From Saprospiraceae bacterium (GTDB lineage: Bacteria; Bacteroidota; Bacteroidia; Chitinophagales; Saprospiraceae): a stretch of 64,000 nucleotides of DNA. Numbering within the stretch: position 1 is the stretch's first letter; each line of letters opens with the position of its first letter. The translations under genes and the position numbers were made by a program. Of this stretch, positions 51,960-59,064 are shown in pieces. The DNA is taken from NCBI GenBank assembly GCA_019187225.1, contig JABAQQ010000014.1, positions 248,001-312,000 of the forward strand, given 5' to 3'. The notes beneath the pieces are model-generated. The model was not told where the DNA came from, searched no databases, and saw nothing but the letters and a program-made list of their open reading frames with translations.

Positions 51960-52476
51960 TGTTGCTGTCCGGGCTGTTTTGAAGCAATTCTTTCAGAATT
52001 TCTTCCGGCGATTTACCCAGATTTTTTAATTCAGCGCGCGCCGATTCCGCCATTTCGTCGTTGGGAAATTTTTCCAGAAACAGTTCATAAGCCGCTCTGG
52101 CCTTGTCCAGTTCCTCCAGGTCATTGGCGTACACGAATCCGATCATAAAAAATGCCGTCGCCGCCTTGGGGTGCTGCGGCATCTTTTCAGTCACTTTCGA
52201 GTACAGTTCGATGGCTTTTTGCGGCGCTTCGATCGTCCGGGCCAGGCCGCCTGCTTTCAGCAATATTTCAACGTACTCATCCGGGCTGGATTTTTCCACC
52301 AGAGATGCGAGTTGCTCTGCGGTTATTATAAATTCCTCGGCTTTCTTCTTGTCGGTCACTTCGGCGCCGCCGAATTCCTTGTCGAGCGCCGTCAAACGAC
52401 CGCGAAGGGTATCTGCCTTGTCGGTACAGGCAAAAAGAGTTGTACTGATAATCGTCAAAAAGAGCAGTTTTCTCAT
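51946..52476 (-). CDS. TPR-like lipoprotein
   Basis: A 176-residue lipoprotein. The signal RKLLFLTIISTTLFAC ends in a lipobox Cys at residue 17. Two or three helix pairs in the second half resemble tetratricopeptide repeats (AIELYSKVTEKMPQHPKAATAFFMIGFVYANDLEELDKARAAYELFLEKFPNDEMAESAR). Likely anchored in the outer or inner membrane, with a scaffolding role typical of such Bacteroidota lipoproteins. Its stop lies inside the gluQRS gene. Confidence 0.8.
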   Translation of the reverse strand: MRKLLFLTIISTTLFACTDKADTLRGRLTALDKEFGGAEVTDKKKAEEFIITAEQLASLVEKSSPDEYVEILLKAGGLARTIEAPQKAIELYSKVTEKMPQHPKAATAFFMIGFVYANDLEELDKARAAYELFLEKFPNDEMAESARAELKNLGKSPEEILKELLQNSPDSNNAVQ

Positions 52477-52507
52477 CGTTGAAAAAATTATAAAAGGAGA
52501 AGGCTGT

Positions 52508-52622
52508 CTTATCAGTTGTTTATTCGGGGATTTGGTGATTTGTTTAAACAGGGATTGATTACTTTCGTGATCGGGACTCTAAACAAATTCCCAAATCCCC
52601 CTTTAAACAAATCACCAGATTA
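52508..52622. repeat. Intergenic inverted repeat with GATTTGTTTAAA words
   Basis: A 16-bp inverted repeat (TGGTGATTTGTTTAAA at 52533-52548 with TTTAAACAAATCACCA at 52602-52617) flanks shorter GGGATTG/CAAATCCC words. The second arm ends 5 nt from the purM-like stop. It could form a long imperfect hairpin between the two minus-strand genes. Confidence 0.85.
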
Positions 52623-53834
52623 TTAAACTGATGATCCGCCACCTATAAACTCAAACTTCCCAAACGCGCTTTTCACTGTCACTTTTTCTCCTTGCGCGCG
52701 TTTCACTTTTCCAATGATCCGGGCCTCGATGCCGTATTTTTCAGCGATCGCGATTGCGTTTTCGGCGTAGCGGGCCGGCAAATATATCTCCATGCGATGC
52801 CCCATATTGAACACCTGGTACATCTCGCGCCAATCGGTCCCGCTGCTTTCCCGGATCAGCCGAAACAACGGCGGCAATTCGAAAAGGTTGTCTTTCACGA
52901 TGTGCACGTCCTTTACAAATTTCAGCACTTTCGTCTGGCCGCCGCCGGTCACATGAATGAGACCGTGTATTTTTTTGCGGTATTGATTCAATATTTCCTG
53001 TAACACAGGCAAATAGGTCCGTGTCGGCGATAAAATCAGTTTCCCGACAGTTATTTGATTGGGGATTGAGGATTGCGGATCGCGGATTTCTATTGACTCG
53101 GTCAGTTTTTTATTTCCGGTGTAAACCACTTCGTCGGGCAGGCGAGGATCAAAACTCTCCGGGTACCGCTCGGCATATATTTTTGACAACACATCGTGGC
53201 GTGCCGCGGTCAGGCCATTGCTGCCCATACCGCCGTTGTACGCATCTTCGTACGTCGCCTGCCCGAAAGATGCCAATCCCACGATCACATCGCCCGGACG
53301 GATGTTGTTCACCAATACATCGCTGCGTTTCATGCGGGCAAATGCCGTGAAGCCGACGTCAATGGTGCGCACGATATCGCCTACATCGGCTGTTTCGCCG
53401 CCTGCGAGATGGATGTTCACACCGTGTTCGCGCATTTTCTCCACAAAATCCGTGGTGCCGCGAATGACCGCAGCGATGACTTCGCCGGGTATCAGCGTTT
53501 TGTTCCGTCCGATGGTGCTGCTGAGCAAAATGTTGTCCGTGCATCCCACACAGGCCATATCGTCGAGGTTCATCACGATGGCGTCCTGCGCCACGCCGGG
53601 CCATACGGAGAGGTCGCCCGTTTCGCGCCAGTAGAGATAGGCAAGGCTGGTCTTGGTGCCGGCAGTATCGGCATGGAGCAGGTTGCAATGCCGGGCGCTA
53701 CCTGCTGCCAAATCGGGGAGTATTTTGCAAAAAGCATTGGGATACAAGCCCTTGTCCAGGTGCTTGATGGCGGCGTGCACTTCGTCCTTGCTGGCCGAAA
53801 CGCCTCTTGCGTCGTATTTCAGGTTACTTTTCAA
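52623..53834 (-). CDS. purM: Phosphoribosylformylglycinamidine cyclo-ligase-like (AIR synthase)
   Basis: AIR synthase-related protein, about 403 codons from the TTG at 53834. Family sequence begins at YDARGVSASKDEVHAAIKHLDKGLYPNAFCKILPD and includes LLHADTAGTKTSLAYLYWRETGDLSVWPGVAQDAIVMNLDDM, LAGGETADVGDIVRTID and GGMGSNGLTAARHDVL. It makes aminoimidazole ribotide in purine synthesis. A longer frame from GTG 53879 adds residues made of a TCGTATG heptamer array, so I used the TTG. Near residue 255 a GATTGSG array encodes RDPQSSIPNQ inside the protein. A CTG nearer the conserved start is another possible initiator. Confidence 0.88.
   Translation of the reverse strand: MKSNLKYDARGVSASKDEVHAAIKHLDKGLYPNAFCKILPDLAAGSARHCNLLHADTAGTKTSLAYLYWRETGDLSVWPGVAQDAIVMNLDDMACVGCTDNILLSSTIGRNKTLIPGEVIAAVIRGTTDFVEKMREHGVNIHLAGGETADVGDIVRTIDVGFTAFARMKRSDVLVNNIRPGDVIVGLASFGQATYEDAYNGGMGSNGLTAARHDVLSKIYAERYPESFDPRLPDEVVYTGNKKLTESIEIRDPQSSIPNQITVGKLILSPTRTYLPVLQEILNQYRKKIHGLIHVTGGGQTKVLKFVKDVHIVKDNLFELPPLFRLIRESSGTDWREMYQVFNMGHRMEIYLPARYAENAIAIAEKYGIEARIIGKVKRAQGEKVTVKSAFGKFEFIGGGSSV
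53057..53091. repeat. GATTGSG heptamers inside purM
   Basis: Five degenerate units (GATTGGG, GATTGAG, GATTGCG, GATCGCG, GATTTCT) lie in frame in the AIR synthase gene and encode IRDPQSSIPNQI. Neighbouring family sequence continues on both sides. Confidence 0.85.
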
Positions 53835-53839
53835 GCGAA

Positions 53840-53866
53840 ATCGGTAAGTCGTATGTCGTATGTCGC
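53840..53866. repeat. TCGTATG heptamers between the GlmU-like gene and purM
   Basis: Units AGTCGTA, TGTCGTA, TGTCGCT lie between the GlmU-like stop codon and the chosen purM start, and encode spurious extra residues if the GTG at 53879 is used. Confidence 0.7.
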
Positions 53867-55075
53867 TTACTTTTCCCACGACCTGTATTTCATCGTGCGG
53901 TCATAAACGTGGTAATAAATGGCTTTATCGAGGTCGGTAAAAGGCTGATGGCGGCGCTCCATGACGCGGGCGGCCGTTTCGCAGGCTTCGGCAAATTTAT
54001 AGGTTCTGTAGCCGCCGCCGTCGCCGCCCCAGGCAAAATCGGGGATAAAGTTGCGCAAAAATCCCGCACCAAACACGTTGGCAAAAACCCCCACAACGGT
54101 ACCGGTGTTGAACATGGTGTTGATGCCGCAACGGGCGTGGTCGCCCATCACGAGGCCCACGAATTGCTGCCCGGTAGGTTCGAAACGCTCCGCTTCGTAG
54201 TCCCAGAGTTTTACTTCGCCATAGTTATTTTTCAGATTGGAATTGTTGGTATCGGCGCCGATGTTGCACCACTCGCCCAGTACGGCATCGCCGAGAAAAC
54301 CGTCGTGCGCTTTGTTGGAATTGGCGAGCATGATGGAACGCGTCACCTCACCGCCTACCCGGCAGTTGGGGCCGATAGATGTAGCGCCGTAGATTTTAGC
54401 GCCCATTTTGACAATGGTGTCGGCGCCAATGGCGACCGGACCGCGCAACAGAGCGCCTTCCATCACTTCGGCATTTTTACCGATGTACACCGGTCCGCCC
54501 GTCGTATTGATGATACAACATTCCATGGTGGCGCCTTCTTCGAGGAAGAGGTTGTCGAGCGGACCGATGATCTGGTTGGTCGGCGAAACGCGCTGCGATT
54601 TCCTGCCGCTGGTCAGCAGCGCGAAATCGTCGGGGATGGCTTGTTTGCACAAGAGCGTCAGTTCCCAAAGCCGGTTGGCCTGCACGATCGGAATGTCGCT
54701 CTCTACTTCGACACCCTGCAGTGAATGCACTTCTTCATCTTCAATAAGTTGCTCAAACTGGGCTTCATTGAGCCGGGCGGCGACCAGTTCTCCCTCATGG
54801 AGCAATGCTTCGTTCAACTCCAATTCCGTTATGCGGCGGCAGAGCTGTTCGCTGGGCAGGATACCCGCGTTGACGATCACGTTTTCATCCTCGATGTGGA
54901 TCGGGAATTTTTCCTGCAAATATTCCTGGGTGATATAGGAAGCCGAACCGCGCAACAAACGTTCCCATTTTTCGCGCAAGGTCAGTATGCCGACGCGCAA
55001 TTCGCCCATAGGACGGGTGGCTGTCAGGGGCAGGAGGTGATTGCGGGCGTCGGAGTCGAAAAGGATGATGTTCAT
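53867..55075 (-). CDS. GlmU-family putative sugar nucleotidyltransferase
   Basis: A 402-residue protein conserved in Bacteroidota next to L31. The N-terminal part is a degenerate nucleotidyltransferase-like domain (MNIILFDSDARNHLLPLTATRPMGELRVGILTLREKWE). From about residue 190 it has left-handed beta-helix hexapeptides (IGPLDNLFLEEGATMECCIINTTGGPVYIGKNAEVMEGALLRGPVAIGADTIVKMGAKIYG...), with an acyltransferase-like loop. The pyrophosphorylase consensus of real GlmU is absent, so the substrate is unknown. It follows rpmE2 on the same strand after a terminator. Confidence 0.83.
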   Translation of the reverse strand: MNIILFDSDARNHLLPLTATRPMGELRVGILTLREKWERLLRGSASYITQEYLQEKFPIHIEDENVIVNAGILPSEQLCRRITELELNEALLHEGELVAARLNEAQFEQLIEDEEVHSLQGVEVESDIPIVQANRLWELTLLCKQAIPDDFALLTSGRKSQRVSPTNQIIGPLDNLFLEEGATMECCIINTTGGPVYIGKNAEVMEGALLRGPVAIGADTIVKMGAKIYGATSIGPNCRVGGEVTRSIMLANSNKAHDGFLGDAVLGEWCNIGADTNNSNLKNNYGEVKLWDYEAERFEPTGQQFVGLVMGDHARCGINTMFNTGTVVGVFANVFGAGFLRNFIPDFAWGGDGGGYRTYKFAEACETAARVMERRHQPFTDLDKAIYYHVYDRTMKYRSWEK

Positions 55076-55145
55076 ATCTTTTGGCGGCCCACCTGCATTT
55101 CAGTGGGTGGAGGGCTGATAAATCCTTCGGATCTGAATTCAATTG

Positions 55146-55196
55146 CAGAAATAAAAAAAGTCCCAATGTGCAGGATAGCCTATCGGGACTTTTCAA
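55146..55196 (-). terminator. Intrinsic terminator after rpmE2
   Basis: On the minus strand, AAAGTCCC pairs with GGGACTTT around a ~20-nt loop, followed by a T run. A-rich sequence on the other side makes it potentially bidirectional. It separates rpmE2 from the GlmU-like gene. Confidence 0.85.
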
Positions 55197-55218
55197 AAAC
55201 CGCGCCGGGAGCAGGCGA

Positions 55219-55473
55219 TCACTTGCTGAATTTTGCAAATTTCTTGTTGAATTTGTCAATACGGCCGGCCGTGTCCACAAATTTCATTTTCCCGGTAAAG
55301 AATGGATGGCTGAAGGCCGAAATCTCCATTTTCACAAGCGGGTATTCTTTGCCGTCTTCCCAGGTGATGGTATCTTTCGTATTCACGCAGGATTTGCCCA
55401 GAAAAGCATCGTCTGTCGAAATGTCTTTGAATACGACAAAACGGTAACCGGACGGGTGGATGTCTTTTTTCAT
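55219..55473 (-). CDS. rpmE2: 50S ribosomal protein L31, type B
   Basis: An 84-residue ribosomal protein. [33 protein letters not shown] and [37 protein letters not shown] are diagnostic. The zinc-binding CxxC pairs of type A L31 are absent, so this is the zinc-independent type B form. A full consensus promoter lies upstream and a strong terminator downstream, so it is a short single-gene transcript. Confidence 0.97.
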   Translation of the reverse strand: MKKDIHPSGYRFVVFKDISTDDAFLGKSCVNTKDTITWEDGKEYPLVKMEISAFSHPFFTGKMKFVDTAGRIDKFNKKFAKFSK

Positions 55474-55527
55474 GACTTTATTTTTTCAAAAATTCTTTGT
55501 AAACCTGTGTTTTCAAAATTCGAGGCG

Positions 55528-55558
55528 CAAAAGTATGAATTCCGTACGGGGTTTTCAA
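55528..55558 (-). promoter_or_regulatory. Promoter of rpmE2
   Basis: On the minus strand TTG (55558-55556), 20 nt spacer and TACTTTTG (55535-55528), a perfect TAnnTTTG match. The leader before the ATG is about 50 nt. Confidence 0.6.
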
Positions 55559-55576
55559 AATATTTTTTGGAAAAAA

Positions 55577-56230
55577 CTATGCCGGTTGTTGTACACGCCC
55601 GCACAATACCCGGTGAATCTGCCAAACCTGCGGGATCAACATCCGCACGCCGTCGTTGACAATGACAAAATCGGCGAGCTCCACCTTTTTTTCTTCGGGC
55701 ATCTGGCTGGCCATGCGCGCACGTACCTGTTCTTCCGGAATGTCATCGCGTTGCATTACCCGCTGGATGCGCAAGGCTTTGGGAGCCGTGACAACGATCA
55801 GATAATCAAGAAATTGGTAACTGCCGCTCTCGATCATCAGGGCGGCTTCCCGCAAAGTGTAGGGCACGCCTGTTTTGGCCTGTTGTTCGTGCCATTGGCG
55901 GCTGTGGCGTTCCACCGCCGGGTGGACGAGCGCGTTCAATGCGCCCAATTTTTCCTTATTTTCAAAAACGATCCGGGCGACATAAGCGCGGTCATACTCC
56001 CCTTCCGGCGAGTAAGCAGCCGCGCTGAAAATTTCTATGATCCCTTTTTTGATGGTTTCGTCGTGGCCGATCAGCCATTTTGCCCATTCATCCGCGTAAT
56101 AAACGGGGATCCCGAGCGCTCCGAATATCCGGCAAACCGTCGTTTTCCCGCTTCCGATACCGCCGGTAATGCCCACGCGAAGACAAGGGGGTTGGGGATT
56201 GCGGATTGCGGATTGCGGATTGTTGTCCAT
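55577..56230 (-). CDS. coaE: Dephospho-CoA kinase with repeat-encoded N-terminal extension
   Basis: CoaE, 217 residues, phosphorylates dephospho-CoA in the last step of CoA synthesis. The Walker A loop is VGITGGIGSGKTTVCRIF, and VYYADEWAKWLI, LNALVHPAVERH, EAALMIESGSYQFLDYLIVVTAPKALRIQRVMQRD match the family. The first ~17 residues (MDNNPQSAIRNPQPP...) are not family sequence; they are encoded by GATTGCG heptamers. Starting at the GTG just before GITGG is an alternative that would drop the extension. Confidence 0.95.
   Translation of the reverse strand: MDNNPQSAIRNPQPPCLRVGITGGIGSGKTTVCRIFGALGIPVYYADEWAKWLIGHDETIKKGIIEIFSAAAYSPEGEYDRAYVARIVFENKEKLGALNALVHPAVERHSRQWHEQQAKTGVPYTLREAALMIESGSYQFLDYLIVVTAPKALRIQRVMQRDDIPEEQVRARMASQMPEEKKVELADFVIVNDGVRMLIPQVWQIHRVLCGRVQQPA
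56197..56224. repeat. GATTGCG heptamers at the start of coaE
   Basis: GATTGCG three times then GATTGTT, covering the first codons of coaE and encoding NNPQSAIRNPQ. The array ends 6 nt from the ATG. Confidence 0.85.
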
Positions 56231-56260
56231 AAAGCGAGGTGAGTTGCCTGGTATGGAGGG

Positions 56261-57547
56261 TCAAATTTTGGGTAAAACAGGTATTTGTTTCAAAGCAGTT
56301 TTGAAAAAAGGCCAGGTCGGCGGCGCACTCAACAGTTGAATATCATCAGCGAAGGTAGAATCTTCATCGAGAAAACGAAACACCAGCGAAGGAGGCAGTT
56401 TTTGGAACAGGCCCGTGAAAAATTCTTTCCCCCCCACCGCATTTTCTTTCAACACCCGCAACATCACGGAATCATAGAACCGGTAACGCCAGGAAGAACG
56501 CAGCAGCGAAGGGTCGGGGACGCCATTTTTCTCCCAATCACCGGCAAAAGCCAGGAGTTTGCGCTGTGTGCGTTTGAAGGCATAGCCGCTCGACGCTTTC
56601 ACAAAGCCGCCCGCCGTACCAATGTGAATGACTTTGCTTTCCGCAGCCGGAGAAAAAGGAAAATCCGTCATCGGAATGACGCCAAATTCTGATTCCAAAA
56701 CCCTGAAATCCCTGATTTCCAAGAATTCATGTATATACCGGTTCAATTCGGCGTCGTACTCTTCCGCCGGACACAGGTCAGGAGAAAAAACGGTAAATTC
56801 TATCAGCGCTTGTTTTGAAGAGAAAGGCAGAACATAAACGAAGCGGGTTTCGCCTTTTTGTTCGAGCCGGTAATCCATGAAGGTAACCACTGCCGGATCG
56901 AAGGCCGGATCAGGCGTCTCGATGAGATATCCTTTGAAGTGTTGCAGCAGGAAGGTGTAGGAGGGGGATTGGGGATTGCGGATTGCGGATTGCGGATTAG
57001 GGATTGCGGATTGCGGATTAGGGATTGGGGATTGGGGATTGCGGATTGGGGAGAGGGGTGGATGGGGATACAATTGGCTTGCTTCCGGGAGGAGCGGGAC
57101 CGGCGTCAGGGCTGAATTCAGGATAATTTGTCCTTTGAAATTGCCCTGATCGGTAAATACCTCACCCGATTGCGCATTCAATCCCGTAATATTTGCGTAT
57201 ACCCGATGGATATGCGGGTATTGATCCAATGTCGTCTTCGCCCAGTTGTAAAAATCGAGGCCGCGTATCATCCGGTAGCGATACGGGGTTATGTTCAGGA
57301 CGCTTTCAAAATTGTTACCAAAGAACAAGCAACTATCCCATGTTCTGAACACTACAGGCGGCAAGCTGGCCGCTTCTTCATCGGTCGCCCAGAAACACCA
57401 GGTGCGGTCGTTCTTCGTTTTGGCATCTCTGTCGAGCAGCAAAATTTTCTTGTCCTGAAAAAACGGCCGTCGCGCGCATTCGACTGCCATAGTAAAGCCC
57501 GATAGTCCCGAACCGGCAATAATAATATCCCATTGTGCGTCCTGCAT
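56261..57547 (-). CDS. crtY: Lycopene cyclase family protein with internal repeat insertion
   Basis: FAD-dependent lycopene beta-cyclase-like protein, 428 residues from ATG 57547. It begins WDIIIAGSGLSGFTMAVECARRP (dinucleotide loop), then KTKNDRTWCFWA (the xWxWxF/W-type motif of CrtY), YRYRMIRGLDFYNWA, and later FVYVLPFSSKQALIEFTVF, GVIPMTDFPF, IHIGTAGGFVKASSGYAFKRTQ. Cyclises lycopene to beta-carotene rings in the membrane. A 28-residue IPNPQS/AIRNPQS repeat sits between EASQLYPHPPLSP and SPSYTFLLQHFKGYLIET, encoded by twelve GATTNNG heptamers. Rest of the protein looks intact, so it is probably functional. No other crt gene is in the window. Confidence 0.9.
   Translation of the reverse strand: MQDAQWDIIIAGSGLSGFTMAVECARRPFFQDKKILLLDRDAKTKNDRTWCFWATDEEAASLPPVVFRTWDSCLFFGNNFESVLNITPYRYRMIRGLDFYNWAKTTLDQYPHIHRVYANITGLNAQSGEVFTDQGNFKGQIILNSALTPVPLLPEASQLYPHPPLSPIRNPQSPIPNPQSAIPNPQSAIRNPQSPSYTFLLQHFKGYLIETPDPAFDPAVVTFMDYRLEQKGETRFVYVLPFSSKQALIEFTVFSPDLCPAEEYDAELNRYIHEFLEIRDFRVLESEFGVIPMTDFPFSPAAESKVIHIGTAGGFVKASSGYAFKRTQRKLLAFAGDWEKNGVPDPSLLRSSWRYRFYDSVMLRVLKENAVGGKEFFTGLFQKLPPSLVFRFLDEDSTFADDIQLLSAPPTWPFFKTALKQIPVLPKI
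56967..57057. repeat. Twelve GATTGSG heptamers inside crtY
   Basis: Twelve consecutive 7-nt units (GATTGGG, GATTGCG or GATTAGG) plus a diverged GAGAGGG. The 84 nt equals 28 codons, so the reading frame is preserved. All stop codons are avoided in the used frame. Confidence 0.95.
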
Positions 57548-57707
57548 AGCGATTGGCAAAATGGCTTTTGGAGAAAATGGTTCATTCCGGGCGGCTAAAC
57601 TGTCAGGAAAATGGCAATTTTCCAAATACAAGACCTTGCGGTTGGAAGAAAATTTCGATTTTTGCACGCTGATTTTCCGCGGGTAAAAAATTCAAAATCA
57701 AAAATTT

Positions 57708-58784
57708 ATGCCTCTTAAAAAAATCATAAGGCTGAATGGCATTTTTCCGGTCTTGCTTCTTGCACTCGCTTTGCTGACGGGGTGCATGCGCTCTACCTCG
57801 CTCACCGTGCTGCAACCGGCACAATTCAAAGTCGCCGAGCACATCACCAAAGTTGCGGTGGTAGATCGCAGCAAACCCTCCAACGGCTGGCTCAATACCC
57901 TCGAAGGGTTGTTTACCGGCGAGGCTATAGGACAGGACCGCCGCAGCCGCGAAGAGGCAGTGAAGGGACTTACGAGCGCACTCACCCGTACTCCGCGGTT
58001 CAACGTCGTCAGCACGGGTATAGAAATGACGGGTAGCAAGGCGGGGGTGAACCTACCTCCTCCGATGGACTGGAACGAGATAGAGCGCATTTGCGGCGAT
58101 TACAGCGCCGACGCGGTTGCGGCTATAGAATCTTTCGACTCCGACAATTCCGTCAATACCCGCCGTGTGGATGAAAAAAAGAAAGACAAAAACGGCAAAT
58201 ATTACACGGAGACGCGCTACGATGCGCTTCAACGCACCGGTGTACGCATGGGCTGGCGTTTATACGACCCCAAGACGCGGGTTATCCTCGACGAGTTTGT
58301 GACCGATGATTACTTAGAACGCCAGTCATCGGGCCGCTCCGAACGCGACGCCGTCGGCAGGTTGCCCTCCCAAATATCGGTAACGCGCGACGTGGCCTAT
58401 AATGTGGGCCTGGAATACGGCGCCCGCATCGCGCCAACCTACGTCCAGGTCCACCGCCAATATTACGCTAAAGCCAAAGGTTATGAAGACCAGATGAGCA
58501 AAGCGGCGCGTTATGCTCAGGGAAACGCCTGGGATCGCGCTGCGGAGATTTGGAAAAACATAGAAGCGCGGGCGGGTGACAATCAAAAAGCGAGGGGGCG
58601 CGCGGCGTACAACATGGCAGTGGCTGCCGAAAAAAACGGGAACCTCGACATCGCGCTCGAATGGGCTAAAAAGGCCTGGAACGACTATGGAAATAAAAAA
58701 GCACGCAACTATATCCATATCATCCAACAACGTCAAAACGACGCCCGCAAAGTAGAGCACCAAATGCCGGGCAAAAGAGTTTGA
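57708..58784 (+). CDS. DUF6340-like lipoprotein with TPR-like tail
   Basis: A 358-residue lipoprotein: GIFPVLLLALALLTGCM gives the lipobox Cys at residue ~26. The body resembles DUF6340-type Bacteroidota lipoproteins (STSLTVLQPAQFKVAEHITKVAVVDRSKPS, ICGDYSADAVAAIESFDSD, GWRLYDPKTRVILDEF, YVQVHRQYYAKAKGYEDQMSKAARYAQ). Two C-terminal helix pairs resemble TPRs (AYNMAVAAEKNGNLDIALEWAKKAW). Outer-membrane location likely; function unknown. Divergent from crtY with 160 nt between starts. Confidence 0.78.
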   Translation: MPLKKIIRLNGIFPVLLLALALLTGCMRSTSLTVLQPAQFKVAEHITKVAVVDRSKPSNGWLNTLEGLFTGEAIGQDRRSREEAVKGLTSALTRTPRFNVVSTGIEMTGSKAGVNLPPPMDWNEIERICGDYSADAVAAIESFDSDNSVNTRRVDEKKKDKNGKYYTETRYDALQRTGVRMGWRLYDPKTRVILDEFVTDDYLERQSSGRSERDAVGRLPSQISVTRDVAYNVGLEYGARIAPTYVQVHRQYYAKAKGYEDQMSKAARYAQGNAWDRAAEIWKNIEARAGDNQKARGRAAYNMAVAAEKNGNLDIALEWAKKAWNDYGNKKARNYIHIIQQRQNDARKVEHQMPGKRV

Positions 58785-58785
58785 A

Positions 58786-59052
58786 TGGCGTTAGACGATG
58801 GACATTGGACTTTAGACTCTGGACGTTGGACTTTGGAAATTGGACTCTGGACTTTGGACTTTGGACGTTGGACTATGGACGTTGGACTCTGGACTATGGA
58901 CTATGGACTATGGAAATTGGATGATGGAAATTGGACTATGGAAATTGGATGATGGGTGTTAACATAAATGTCCACAGTTCAATGTCCAGAGTCCAATTTC
59001 CAAAGTCCAGAGTCTAAAGTCCAACGTCCAGAGTCCAACATCCAACGTCCAC
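58786..59052. repeat. GGACNNT heptamer array with complementary arm
   Basis: About 20 units of the form GGACGTT, GGACTTT, GGAAATT, GGACTCT, GGACTAT, GGATGAT run from 58798 to 58955. The complementary word ANNGTCC (AGAGTCC, AATTTCC, AAAGTCC, AACGTCC) follows from about 58968 to 59052, 12 nt before the ATG. It is the largest array in the window and can form a long hairpin with many alternative registers. Confidence 0.95.
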
Positions 59053-59064
59053 TATCTGAAAATT

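Noticed and set aside
58786-59052. CRISPR array
   Set aside because: The units are 7 nt with no spacers of constant length, and no cas gene is nearby.
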